A stretch of 47,278 bases of DNA from NCBI GenBank assembly GCA_014804365.1, contig JAAUZX010000076.1, positions 1 through 47,278 of the forward strand, written 5' to 3'. A model generated the notes under the pieces. The model had not been told where the DNA came from. It saw only the letters and a list, made by a program, of their open reading frames with translations, and ran no database searches. Source of the stretch: Lachnospiraceae bacterium (GTDB taxonomy: Bacteria; Bacillota; Clostridia; Lachnospirales; Lachnospiraceae). Numbering within the stretch: the first letter of the stretch is position 1; every line of letters begins with the position of its first letter. The position numbers were made by a program, and so were the translations under genes. Shown here in pieces: positions 1 through 7,168 of the stretch.

Positions 1-103
1 AATATTGTGTTAAGATATACGCGATAGTAGTCAGAACTGTGGATTACCACGGCGAAATGTGACAAATAACATTTCAAGGACAGAATTGAGGATTATAAGT
101 ATA

Positions 104-490
104 ATGTCAAACATAGTATACAAAAACGCTGCGATGAGGGTATATGACGGTCTTGTGAGGCTGTGTGATTATGCCGGTAAGAGTGTGGAGTGGTGTGATA
201 AACTTTGGCAGGAGATGTTAAGTGACAGGGAAGTATATGATGAGTTTGTCTATTATCTGGAGCACCATGTGCCCGGTGACTTGATGAAGGTTCGGGGATA
301 TTCGCTGACGGATCTGTATGTGTGGCAGATAGAGCAGTATAATCTGCATGGGGATTCGGGGAAGAACACGGCCTGTTGCAATAAGGAAGAGATGGTATTG
401 CAGGCTTTTTGGATGTTGGCCGAGATGAAGAAGAACCCCGACAGCTATCTGGGCAGGCTGGATCAAGGCGCGGGAATGGATAAAATATAG
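104..490 (+). CDS. Hypothetical protein, 128 aa
   Basis: Not recognised. The reading frame is open from position 59, but I place the start at ATG 104 because a GAGGAT ribosome-site-like stretch (88-93) sits about 10 bases before it, while nothing comparable precedes ATG 59. The product is small, soluble and mixed acidic/aromatic, with several Trp and Tyr residues (for example LYVWQIEQY) and no signal peptide or membrane segment. It ends directly against a 33-bp palindromic repeat (491-523), and the HAAS-domain gene follows 70 bases later on the same strand. A real gene is likely from the clean frame and neighbour spacing; function unknown. Confidence 0.6.
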   Translation: MSNIVYKNAAMRVYDGLVRLCDYAGKSVEWCDKLWQEMLSDREVYDEFVYYLEHHVPGDLMKVRGYSLTDLYVWQIEQYNLHGDSGKNTACCNKEEMVLQAFWMLAEMKKNPDSYLGRLDQGAGMDKI

Positions 491-523
491 GTAACTGTGA
501 AGAACAGGGGGCTGAACAGTTAC
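491..523 (+). repeat. Dispersed 33-bp palindromic repeat, copy 1
   Basis: Begins immediately after the stop codon of the upstream gene. Ends GTAACTGT and ACAGTTAC are exact inverted repeats, and the interior reads GAAGAAC...CTGA. The same ends and interior recur at 7201-7233 and, inverted, at 29710-29742, with looser copies at 16383-16417 and 33231-33258. It can form a hairpin in RNA but has no T-run, so it is not a standard terminator. Confidence 0.8.
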
Positions 524-559
524 AAAGATAGATAATCGAAGAAAGTATAGAGAAAGCAT

Positions 560-1018
560 ATGGAGAAAACGGAATTTATTGAAAGATTACAGCGCGCGCT
601 TGCCGCAGGGATTTCCAGTAGTCAGGTGGCGGAGAATGTGAGGTATTATCAGGATTATATCGACGCAGAGATCCGTAAGGGCAGAAGTGAGAAGGAAGTG
701 ATGGAAAGTCTGGGTGATCCGAGACTGCTTGCCAAGAGTATTATTGAGGCGAATAAGCACGCCGGAGTAAGTTACGGTTCGAATCAGGCGTATGATGAGG
801 AAGTGACGGATGATGCGCAGGAGTGGGAGGCTGATCGGGGCACGCCGAAAGGCAGGAGCATTGTGCTTCCGGGATGGCTGGTCATGTTGATCGTTACGGT
901 GATAGTACTGTTGATTATCGGAGTGGCGACTTATACACTGATCAGTTTTGCACCGGTGATTATAGGGGTGTTGGTGGTAGTGTTGATCGTGAAGACGTTT
1001 CAGGGACGTTCGCATTGA
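560..1018 (+). CDS. HAAS-domain (DUF1700-like) membrane protein
   Basis: 152 aa. Residues 1-70 match the HAAS/DUF1700 pattern: an N-terminal helix (EFIERLQRAL), then a YYQDYIDAEI segment, then 'GRSEKEVMESLGDPRLLAKSI'-type text read in pieces. In this family the domain is a small helical bundle, usually joined to membrane segments and often found beside PadR-type regulators or envelope-stress genes. Residues ~106-148 hold two adjacent hydrophobic segments, so the protein should sit in the cytoplasmic membrane with the HAAS part inside. The linker (80-100) is acidic. No PadR gene is visible here, which is atypical. A palindromic hairpin follows at 1035-1062. Confidence 0.8.
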   Translation: MEKTEFIERLQRALAAGISSSQVAENVRYYQDYIDAEIRKGRSEKEVMESLGDPRLLAKSIIEANKHAGVSYGSNQAYDEEVTDDAQEWEADRGTPKGRSIVLPGWLVMLIVTVIVLLIIGVATYTLISFAPVIIGVLVVVLIVKTFQGRSH

Positions 1019-1034
1019 ATCTTTTCCATAACAA

Positions 1035-1062
1035 AACAGACCATTTGGGTAAATGGTCTGTT
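1035..1062 (+). terminator. Hairpin after HAAS gene, possible terminator
   Basis: A 12-bp perfect stem, AACAGACCATTT / AAATGGTCTGTT, with loop GGGT, lies 17 bases after the stop codon. It lacks a T-run on this strand, so termination is plausible but not certain. Confidence 0.5.
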
Positions 1063-1286
1063 GAGGGGAGTATATAAATAATTATATATAAGGGTCTGTA
1101 AATAGAAACTGAAGGGGTGTTTCCATCTACAATTATTATTATATACTTTATATGAGAAAATGCAATCAAAAATAGTACTAAAGTCCTATGCAATTATTTG
1201 GTGATTTTATATAAAAATCTAGTACTAAAGAACTAGAAACGGGCTGTATATTCTTTTAAAAAACTTGAAATACTATTTCTGTAACT

Positions 1287-1387
1287 ATAGTAAACGACAT
1301 AACAAATTTCTGCTTCCGGTTCTTGTAGGAGCCATATACGGAAGCATTTGCAAGAACGAAAGCAAAATTTCTGATGTCGTTAACTAT
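1287..1387 (+). ncRNA. Candidate structured RNA / 5' leader with pseudoknot
   Basis: The gap 1080-1411 is AT-rich and without a credible gene except this element. A 14-bp outer stem with one mismatch joins 1287-1300 (…ACGACAT) to 1374-1387 (ATGTCGT…). Inside it, GCTTCCG (1312-1318) pairs with CGGAAGC (1339-1345), and GTTCTTG (1319-1325) pairs with CAAGAAC (1351-1357). The order A-B-A'-B' is a pseudoknot. CGAAAGC (1357-1363) offers the first strand an alternative partner with one mismatch, and two AAATTT tracts (1304-1309, 1365-1370) could extend that fold. The element ends 10 bases before the AGGAGG ribosome site of the small gene at 1412. I do not recognise it as a known riboswitch class. 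Confidence 0.45.
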
Positions 1388-1411
1388 TAAATCAATCAGG
1401 AGGTATTTGAG

Positions 1412-1570
1412 ATGTCTAAGAATGATTATAACCAGAATGCACAGAATGACAAGCAGCAGAACAAGGCAAACAACTCTACCAGCCAGAACAGCCAGAATAA
1501 CAGTCAGAAGAACAATTCTAAGAACAGTTCCGGCAGCAACGCACAGGACAATCAGAAGAACAACTATTAA
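1412..1570 (+). CDS. Small Asn/Gln/Ser-rich protein, 52 aa
   Basis: ATG at 1412, TAA at 1568, preceded by a perfect AGGAGG (1398-1403) at 8-base spacing. The peptide begins MSKNDYNQNAQN and ends in NNY. It has 17 Asn, 9 Gln and 9 Ser out of 52 residues, with scattered Lys and almost no hydrophobic residues, so it should be intrinsically disordered and soluble. It has no signal peptide. It is flanked by a structured leader and a strong terminator (1597-1631), which makes a free-standing transcription unit likely. The composition loosely recalls small hydrophilic spore or stress proteins of Firmicutes, but I cannot assign a family. Confidence 0.7.
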   Translation: MSKNDYNQNAQNDKQQNKANNSTSQNSQNNSQKNNSKNSSGSNAQDNQKNNY

Positions 1571-1596
1571 GCAACAGGTAACAGATTTTTTGAGAC

Positions 1597-1636
1597 ACAA
1601 AACGGTATGGTCGATGGCCATACCGTTTTGTTGTAT
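1597..1636 (+). terminator. Rho-independent terminator after small Asn-rich gene
   Basis: A 14-bp perfect stem ACAAAACGGTATGG / CCATACCGTTTTGT (1597-1610 with 1618-1631), 7-base loop, followed by a T-rich stretch. The A/T-rich stem base would allow use from either side. Confidence 0.85.
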
Positions 1637-1670
1637 TTTGTGAAAAAATTGTAAAACATATCGGGGAACA

Positions 1671-1697
1671 TTGTTATTTTATAAACTTTAGTATACA
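1671..1697 (+). promoter_or_regulatory. Possible promoter for the lipoprotein operon
   Basis: TTGTTA (1671-1676) and TATACA (1692-1697) are separated by 15 bases, shorter than ideal. It lies after the terminator and before the lipoprotein start at 1835. Confidence 0.35.
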
Positions 1698-1834
1698 ATG
1701 TCTATGGTGAAGAAATGAAGTTATGACTCAGAATGTGCCATGCATTTGCTGGACGGTACTGAAACGAAAAAACTATGGCTGATCTGACAGTTCATTGCCA
1801 CGGAAGGCAGTTGGGTTGCGCTCTGGAGGAGATT

Positions 1835-2758
1835 ATGAAAAAGGTATTGAGATGGATTGCATGTATAACGGCAGTGATCATGCTTGCAGGCTGCGGCAAT
1901 GCGGATGGCACGAAGACGGATGGGGCAACGGAATATGTCGACACCTCGGCGGAAAATATAAAACAGGCGGGACTGGGAGCTATGGCGCTTCTCTACGATG
2001 ATTCGGTGTGGACTTATGACGAGACACAGGGTGGCGATACGGGACTTGCTTTTACGTCAAAAGACGGCTCTTTACTGGGTATTTCCTGTTCAAGAGAATC
2101 TTTTTATCAGCATCCTCTTGATATGCTGAATATTTCGCGACAGATTTGGGCAAGTTATGCAGGTTATGAGGAAGTGGAAGAACCTACGGTAACATCCGTT
2201 CAAGGTGAGGAATGGTACGAGTGGGTATGTAAATATGAAGAGAACGGTGTGACGACAGTGGCATTACAGCGTTTCTACGGTAAGAATTATTATGCATATA
2301 CGATGTCCTATATCGCCGAGGAGAAACTCTATGAAGCCAATAAAAGCGAAGCGCTTAAAGTAATGAACTCTGCGACAATGAGTGTGCCGGGCAATGATGA
2401 GGCTGAGGAGAAAGCGAAAGAATTCCTGGTGGGAGAATGGGATCTCGGCGATCAGGGATATCTGGTCATGAATGAGGACGGCACGTATTTCTGGTACATG
2501 AACAGCAGCAAAGATGAGAAAAACATGCATAAAGGAGTCTATCACGGTGATGTGACGAATGATGCGGTGGGATTTAAAGAAGGAGAGGGAATTTATTTCG
2601 TTCTCTTTCCGGAAGTCTTATATGTAGATGGGAAAGAGGGGCAGACCTCGTCGGCGAAGTATGACTATGCCGTTTCCATGACCAAACAGGATGACGGAAC
2701 CTATCAGATGCTTAACCCGACTACTTTTGCGCTGTACTCCATGCTGAAACAGGAGTAG
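1835..2758 (+). CDS. Putative lipoprotein, 307 aa
   Basis: The start at ATG 1835 is chosen over the upstream in-frame ATG 1775 because GGAGGA (1825-1830) precedes it and because translation then opens with a canonical lipoprotein signal: MKKVLRWIACITAVIMLAGC, with the lipobox LAGC and lipidation Cys20. Mature N-terminus is Gly/Asp/Thr-rich. The rest is soluble, extracellular and rich in Trp/Tyr; from about residue 195 comes a segment 'FLVGEWDLGDQGYLVMNEDG' that reads like a lipocalin-type or META-like beta barrel strand pattern (inference only). No catalytic motif seen. Stop is 3 bases before the next gene's ATG, so they are probably cotranscribed. Confidence 0.8.
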   Translation: MKKVLRWIACITAVIMLAGCGNADGTKTDGATEYVDTSAENIKQAGLGAMALLYDDSVWTYDETQGGDTGLAFTSKDGSLLGISCSRESFYQHPLDMLNISRQIWASYAGYEEVEEPTVTSVQGEEWYEWVCKYEENGVTTVALQRFYGKNYYAYTMSYIAEEKLYEANKSEALKVMNSATMSVPGNDEAEEKAKEFLVGEWDLGDQGYLVMNEDGTYFWYMNSSKDEKNMHKGVYHGDVTNDAVGFKEGEGIYFVLFPEVLYVDGKEGQTSSAKYDYAVSMTKQDDGTYQMLNPTTFALYSMLKQE

Positions 2759-2761
2759 AAT

Positions 2762-3910
2762 ATGGAGAGATTAGAGTATATCGCACCTTGCCATTTTGGG
2801 CTGGAGGCGGTTTTAAAAAGAGAGATTACGGATTTGGGATATGAGATCGTCTCGGTGGAGGACGGGCGAATTACTTTCGCAGGGGATGTGCAGGCAGTCT
2901 GCCGCGCCAATATTTTCCTGCGCAGTGCAGAGCGTGTTCTGATTAAAGTAGGCAGCTTTCATGCAGAGACGTTTGAGGAATTATTTCAGGGTACGAAAGC
3001 TCTGCCGTGGGCAGACTACATACCGAAGAACGGGAAGTTCTGGGTGACGAAAGCTGCGAGCGTGAAGAGCAAGTTGTTTAGTCCTTCCGACATTCAGTCG
3101 ATTATGAAGAAGGCTATGGTGGAGAGCATGAAGAAGGCTTATCCTGCAGACTGGTTTTCGGAGAGCGGTGACTCTTATCCTATAAGGGTCTTCCTGATGA
3201 AGGACGAGGTGACGGTGGGCTTGGATACTACCGGGGAGTCGCTTCATAAGCGCGGATACAGGAAGCTTACGGCGAAGGCGCCGATTGCGGAGAATCTGGC
3301 GGCAGCGCTTATTATGCTGACACCGTGGAAGGGAGACCGCATTCTGGTTGATCCGTTCTGCGGCAGCGGGACGATCCCGATTGAGGCGGCTATGATGGCG
3401 GCTCATATTGCGCCGGGAATGAACCGCAATTTTACTGCGGAGGAATGGACGCACATTGTAGACCGAAAGAGCTGGTATCGCGCCGTGGACGAGGCGGAAT
3501 CACTGATTGACATGAATGTGGAGACCGACATTCAGGGGTATGATATCGATGAGGAAATCATTGCGGCGGCGAGGGCTAATGCGAAGCTGGCAGGAGTGGA
3601 GAAACTGATCCATTTCCAGCGCAGGGATGTGAGGCAGTTAAGCCATCCGAAGAAATACGGGTTTATCATCACGAACCCGCCCTACGGGGAGCGAATCGAG
3701 GATAAGAAGAATCTGCCGGGACTCTATGATACGATCGGAGAGCGGTATAAGGCACTGGACAGCTGGTCCATGTATCTGATTACCGCCTATGAAGAGGCGG
3801 AACAGGCGATCGGCAGGAAAGCGGACAAGAACCGAAAGATATATAACGGTATGATGAAGACCTACTTCTATCAATATATGGGACCGAAGCCGGGTGGAGG
3901 CAGAAGATAA
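2762..3910 (+). CDS. THUMP-domain class I RNA methyltransferase (RlmL/YpsC type)
   Basis: 382 aa. The family transfers a methyl group from S-adenosylmethionine to the N2 of a guanine in 23S rRNA (RlmL; YpsC is the Bacillus relative). Residues ~1-60 form the N-terminal ferredoxin-like part, ~60-155 the THUMP RNA-binding domain, and ~165-380 the Rossmann methyltransferase. The SAM motif is DPFCGSGT (Asp197) and the catalytic motif NPPY is at 305-308. Length fits the single-methyltransferase form, not the fused RlmKL of Gammaproteobacteria. It follows the lipoprotein stop at once and is followed 3 bases later by the amidase-like gene. Exact target base is inferred from family. Confidence 0.88.
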   Translation: MERLEYIAPCHFGLEAVLKREITDLGYEIVSVEDGRITFAGDVQAVCRANIFLRSAERVLIKVGSFHAETFEELFQGTKALPWADYIPKNGKFWVTKAASVKSKLFSPSDIQSIMKKAMVESMKKAYPADWFSESGDSYPIRVFLMKDEVTVGLDTTGESLHKRGYRKLTAKAPIAENLAAALIMLTPWKGDRILVDPFCGSGTIPIEAAMMAAHIAPGMNRNFTAEEWTHIVDRKSWYRAVDEAESLIDMNVETDIQGYDIDEEIIAAARANAKLAGVEKLIHFQRRDVRQLSHPKKYGFIITNPPYGERIEDKKNLPGLYDTIGERYKALDSWSMYLITAYEEAEQAIGRKADKNRKIYNGMMKTYFYQYMGPKPGGGRR

Positions 3911-3913
3911 GTT

Positions 3914-4996
3914 ATGCAGCAGGAAAGACAGAACAATCTGATGAAAAGAATGGCGGTATATTGTCTCGTGTTTGTGGCAACAGCGATGAGCGCCATACTG
4001 TATTACTCCGCTAATAAGATCATTGTGGTGGCGGATGTGGCACAGGATGAGGTCGTACAGGAGTCTGCCGGCAGCGAGGAAAGCACGGAAAAAGCCGTCG
4101 TAGTTGATAAGAATAATATTTCGATTGACCGAGATAGTCAGAATACGAAATATTTTTGTATTCCGCTGCCGGAGGATGTAAAGGCGGAGGAAGTGATTAT
4201 TGAGAACCACTACATGGACAGGGAATTGTGGGTAAATATTACGCATAAGAACCCCCATGAACATGAGAAATTCTATGAGACTAACGGTGTGTACGGTAAT
4301 TGTGAGAGTGTGACGGAAGGACATTTCGATGTGGAGAAGGACAGGATGTGCCTTCGGTTCGATCTGACGGGAGTGTATGAGTATCACAGTATTTTTGAGG
4401 ACAATACGCTGTATGTGGAATTTATGACGCCGAAGGAAGTTTATGATAAGATCATCGTGGTCGATCCGGCATACGGGCTGCAGGAGGACGGCGTTTTATC
4501 AAATGAAGTCAGCGCCAAGGATATTACCCTGGAAGTTGCCAAGGCTGTTAAGGCAAAACTGGACAATACGGATATCAAGGTATATTATACAAGAATGGAC
4601 GATAGTAATCCGTCGGCGGAAAACCGTGTGGAGCTGGCGGCGGCAACGAAGGCGGACCTGCTGATCCGGATAGAGGTGAGCGGTGATGCGAATACGAAGT
4701 TGTACGGTACGGAGGCGGTCTATAACAGCAGGTTTTTCATTCCCGGATTCGGCAGCGTTGAGCTGGCGGATCTGTTAGAGCGTGAAGTGGTCACAGCGAT
4801 CAGCGGTAAGGCCAACGGGCTTCTGGAGGCGGGGGAGGAAGACGAGGTGATCAGCAATGCCACAGTGCCGGCAGCAGCGATCAAGGTAGGATATCTGACG
4901 AACGGGCAGGAGTTCATACTGTTGCAGCGGGAGGATTATATCCAGCGTATTGCAGAGGGAATCTATCAGACAGTCATGAAGGCGTATGAAGAATAG
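3914..4996 (+). CDS. Amidase_3-fold protein lacking catalytic residues
   Basis: 360 aa. One N-terminal membrane anchor (residues ~14-32), a linker, a beta-rich region (~65-172) resembling an AMIN-type domain, and a C-terminal N-acetylmuramoyl-L-alanine amidase fold (~178-358). In active Amidase_3 enzymes zinc is held by His in DPGHGG, a Glu, and His in SIHAN, and a Glu in VEVGFLSN is catalytic. Here the aligned positions read DPAYG (Tyr187), Glu198 (kept), RIE (Glu254) and IKVGYLTN (Lys324). Two of three zinc ligands and the catalytic Glu are gone, while surrounding fold signatures (NRVELA, VGYLTN, YIQRIAEGI) remain. It is probably a non-enzymatic wall-binding or amidase-regulating protein; this role is inference. 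Confidence 0.75.
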   Translation: MQQERQNNLMKRMAVYCLVFVATAMSAILYYSANKIIVVADVAQDEVVQESAGSEESTEKAVVVDKNNISIDRDSQNTKYFCIPLPEDVKAEEVIIENHYMDRELWVNITHKNPHEHEKFYETNGVYGNCESVTEGHFDVEKDRMCLRFDLTGVYEYHSIFEDNTLYVEFMTPKEVYDKIIVVDPAYGLQEDGVLSNEVSAKDITLEVAKAVKAKLDNTDIKVYYTRMDDSNPSAENRVELAAATKADLLIRIEVSGDANTKLYGTEAVYNSRFFIPGFGSVELADLLEREVVTAISGKANGLLEAGEEDEVISNATVPAAAIKVGYLTNGQEFILLQREDYIQRIAEGIYQTVMKAYEE

Positions 4997-5068
4997 ATTG
5001 AAAAATCAGGGATTTTTCAATCGCAAATTTGTGCCGACGCTGTTAGCGTCTTGGCTAACAAATTCGCA
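4996..5068 (+). repeat. Two consecutive hairpins between amidase-like gene and rdgB
   Basis: First hairpin: GATTGAAAAATC / GATTTTTCAATC (4996-5007 with 5011-5022), 3-base loop, overlapping the stop codon. Second: GCAAATTTGT with ACAAATTCGC (5023-5032 / 5058-5067, one mismatch) around GCC/GGC and an inner GACGCT-GTT-AGCGTC (5036-5050). The first may act as a terminator-like element or mRNA 3' stabiliser; neither has a clear trailing T-run. Confidence 0.6.
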
Positions 5069-5131
5069 GGCTGTGAGAAAAGCATGGGTATTAGTGTGAA
5101 TCATGTTGGAAGCACCTAGGGAGATAAGACG

Positions 5132-5755
5132 ATGAGACGACAGATCATATTTGCCACAGGCAACATGGGAAAAATGCGGGAGATCAGGGATATTCTGCGG
5201 AATATAGATGCCGATATCCTGTCCATGAAAGAGGCGGGGATCGAGGCGGATATTGTGGAGAACGGCACTACTTTCGAGGAAAATGCGGTTATTAAAGCTA
5301 AGGCGGTGGCAGAGCTATTAACGGAGCATGAGGGCGGAAAGTACCAAGATGCCATCGTGTTGGCGGATGATTCCGGTCTGGAGATCGATTATCTGAATAA
5401 AGAGCCCGGAATCTATTCAGCAAGATATATGGGAGAACACATGCCTTATAGTGTTAAAAATCAAAATCTGCTTAAGCGGCTTGCGGGTGTGCCGGCAGAA
5501 AAGCGCGGCGCCAGGTTCGTATGTGCCATCGCGGCGGTTATGCCGGACGGCGAGGTGATCACCACACTGGGTACGATAGAGGGAAGAATCGGAGACCGGG
5601 CGGAGGGGGATAACGGATTCGGTTATGACCCGATCTTCTATGTTCCGGAGTATGGCTGCACTACGGCACAGTTGACCGAAGAGGAGAAGAATCGCATCAG
5701 TCACAGAGGCAGAGCGTTAGAGGCAATGGAGGCTGAATTGAAGAAGAGATTATAG
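5132..5755 (+). CDS. rdgB: XTP/dITP diphosphatase (RdgB/HAM1 family)
   Basis: 207 aa, the normal family length. It hydrolyses non-canonical purine triphosphates (ITP, dITP, XTP) to the monophosphate and pyrophosphate in the cytosol, keeping them out of DNA and RNA. Signatures: N-terminal ATGNMGKMREI for triphosphate binding, TTFEENAVIKA, the ADDSGLEIDYL acidic motif, GDNGFGYDPIFYV, and C-terminal SHRGRAL. ATG 5132 has AGGGAG upstream. The phosphoesterase gene follows by 35 bases, a pairing common in Clostridia. The two hairpins upstream suggest it may be separated from, or only weakly linked to, the methyltransferase operon. Confidence 0.95.
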   Translation: MRRQIIFATGNMGKMREIRDILRNIDADILSMKEAGIEADIVENGTTFEENAVIKAKAVAELLTEHEGGKYQDAIVLADDSGLEIDYLNKEPGIYSARYMGEHMPYSVKNQNLLKRLAGVPAEKRGARFVCAIAAVMPDGEVITTLGTIEGRIGDRAEGDNGFGYDPIFYVPEYGCTTAQLTEEEKNRISHRGRALEAMEAELKKRL

Positions 5756-5790
5756 TAATCTTATATGCGCACACGGAAGTGAGGAGATTA

Positions 5791-6270
5791 ATGAAAATAT
5801 TGATTGTAAGTGATACGCACCGGTATAACACCAATTTCCTGAAAGTGCTGGATAAGACGGGACCTCTTGATATGGTGGTACATTGCGGAGACGTGGAGGG
5901 AAGCGAGCTTGTGATTGAACAGGCAGCGGGATGCCCCGTGGAGATGGTGCAGGGAAATAATGACTTTTTCTCGGAACTGCCGAAGGAAAAGGAATTTATG
6001 ATAGGGCGCTACAAGGTATGGCTGACACATGGCCACAATTATTACATAGCCATGAACAGTGAAGTGATCAAACAGGAGGCGAAACTGAGGGAAGTAGATA
6101 TCGTGATGTGCGGACATACGCATAAGCCGGTAGTGGATATTGGAAGCAGTATTACGCTGATTAATCCCGGCAGTATCAGTTATCCCCGGCAGGAGAACAG
6201 AAAACCCAGCTATATTATTATGGAAATAGACGGTGCGGGAGAGGCACACTACACGATTAATTATCTGTAA
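5791..6270 (+). CDS. YfcE/YsnB-type metallophosphoesterase
   Basis: 159 aa. Calcineurin-like phosphoesterase fold with the metal-binding motifs in order: SDTH near the N-terminus, HCGDVEG, GNND, LTHGH and CGHTHKP. These ligate two divalent metals. Family members hydrolyse phosphodiesters or phosphomonoesters in vitro; the cellular substrate is unknown. ATG 5791 (MKILIVSDTH) is preferred over GTG 5779 because GAGGAG lies at 5781-5786 between them and the fold begins with KILIVSD. Likely cotranscribed with rdgB. Confidence 0.88.
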   Translation: MKILIVSDTHRYNTNFLKVLDKTGPLDMVVHCGDVEGSELVIEQAAGCPVEMVQGNNDFFSELPKEKEFMIGRYKVWLTHGHNYYIAMNSEVIKQEAKLREVDIVMCGHTHKPVVDIGSSITLINPGSISYPRQENRKPSYIIMEIDGAGEAHYTINYL

Positions 6271-6375
6271 AAATGTGATCCGAATCTGGAAGACGAAAGC
6301 TACAGCTTCTTTTAGTGCGAAAATAAGTTTTTGTTTCTTTTGATCAAAAAAATATGTTGAAAACAAAAAAATTAG

Positions 6376-6404
6376 TTGACAGAGAAAAACGCATATTATA
6401 TAAT
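6376..6404 (+). promoter_or_regulatory. Consensus sigma-A promoter of the tRNA operon
   Basis: TTGACA (6376-6381), exactly 17 bases, TATAAT (6399-6404). Both hexamers are perfect. The first tRNA begins 42 bases after the -10, as expected for a strong stable-RNA promoter. Confidence 0.92.
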
Positions 6405-6445
6405 TTAACTTGCGTTGCAGATAGGATGCTCACAGGTTCCTTTTT

Positions 6446-6520
6446 CGGGGTGTGGCTCAGCTTGGCTAGAGCGCCTGGTTTGGGACCAGGAGGTCGCAGG
6501 TTCGAATCCTGTCACCCCGA
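6446..6520 (+). tRNA. tRNA-Pro (TGG)
   Basis: 75 nt cloverleaf. Acceptor CGGGGTG pairs with CACCCCG, discriminator A. Anticodon arm CCTGG-TTTGGGA-CCAGG gives TGG. T arm contains GGTTCGAATCC. No encoded CCA. Confidence 0.95.
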
Positions 6521-6568
6521 CGCGGTATGTTATTAAGAGTGCATATGTCTATTATTATATTTTGATAT

Positions 6569-6639
6569 GCGGGTGTAGTTCAATGGTAGAACACCAGCCT
6601 TCCAAGCTGGATACGTGGGTTCGATTCCCATCACCCGCT
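6569..6639 (+). tRNA. tRNA-Gly (TCC)
   Basis: 71 nt. Acceptor GCGGGTG / CACCCGC, discriminator T. Anticodon stem CCAGC / GCTGG with loop CTTCCAA gives TCC. T loop TTCGATT. No encoded CCA. Confidence 0.95.
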
Positions 6640-6671
6640 CTTATCGTATGTATTACATGCGATTATCATAC

Positions 6672-6745
<74 letters not shown>

Positions 6746-6751
6746 TTATAT

Positions 6752-6826
6752 GGTGGGTATGGCGCAGTTGGCTAGCGCGCCAGATTGTGGCTCTGGAGGC
6801 CGAGGGTTCGAGTCCCTCTATCCACC
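6752..6826 (+). tRNA. tRNA-His (GTG)
   Basis: Includes the extra 5' G (6752) typical of tRNA-His, opposite C73 (6826). Acceptor GTGGGTA / TATCCAC, anticodon stem CCAGA / TCTGG with loop TTGTGGC giving GTG. The following 90 bases before tRNA-Gln are non-coding spacer with two small hairpins. Confidence 0.95.
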
Positions 6827-6916
6827 CTTACACGGGAAGGTGCAGGGACGCAGTGATCTGCGACCGTCAGATACCTCGCCGCAAGTTGTCTCGGGTATAA
6901 TATCCGAGGGAATAAT

Positions 6917-6988
6917 GGGCTATCGCCAAGCGGTAAGGCACAGGACTTTGACTCCTGCATGCGCTGGTTCGAATCCAGCTAGCCCAGT
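6917..6988 (+). tRNA. tRNA-Gln (TTG)
   Basis: 72 nt. Acceptor TGGGCTA / TAGCCCA, discriminator G. Anticodon stem CAGGA / TCCTG with loop CTTTGAC gives TTG. Confidence 0.95.
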
Positions 6989-6993
6989 TCATG

Positions 6994-7065
6994 GACCACT
7001 AGCTCAGGTGGTAGAGCACTTGACTTTTAATCAAGTTGTCTGGGGTTCGAATCCCCAGTGGTTCA
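6994..7065 (+). tRNA. tRNA-Lys (TTT)
   Basis: 72 nt. Acceptor GGACCAC / GTGGTTC with a G-U pair, discriminator A. Anticodon stem CTTGA / TCAAG with loop CTTTTAA gives TTT. Its last 15 bases (ATCCCCAGTGGTTCA) are repeated at 7114-7128. Confidence 0.95.
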
Positions 7066-7089
7066 CTAAATTAGTTCTTAGTGTAGAAA

Positions 7090-7128
7090 TGGGGATTCGA
7101 ACCCTAGGGCGACATCCCCAGTGGTTCA
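7090..7128 (+). repeat. tRNA-Lys 3'-end remnant / possible attachment-site scar
   Basis: ATCCCCAGTGGTTCA at 7114-7128 exactly duplicates the 3' 15 bases of the upstream tRNA-Lys (7051-7065), and even the next bases (…TAAA) agree. Just before it, 7090-7105 resembles the reverse complement of a tRNA T arm. A duplicated tRNA 3' end is what integration or loss of an element at a tRNA site leaves behind; a partial tRNA duplication is the other reading. Confidence 0.55.
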
Positions 7129-7133
7129 TTAAA

Positions 7134-7168
7134 GCAACCCAACTCCAGGAAGTGTGGTTGTTTTTTTG
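7134..7168 (+). terminator. Terminator of the tRNA operon
   Basis: Imperfect hairpin CAACC…ACT…AGT…GGTTG (about 7135-7161) followed by seven T residues (7161-7168). Confidence 0.8.

Noticed and set aside
1256..1643. Open frames on both strands overlapping the Asn-rich gene (121 codons minus, 89 codons plus)
   Set aside because: They exist because the AAC/AAT/CAG-rich gene has few stops in other frames; no ribosome site, and they cross the terminator.
3638..4387. A 249-codon minus-strand frame over the methyltransferase/amidase junction
   Set aside because: Spans two confirmed plus-strand genes; composition is that of an antisense shadow (many His, Leu, Arg).
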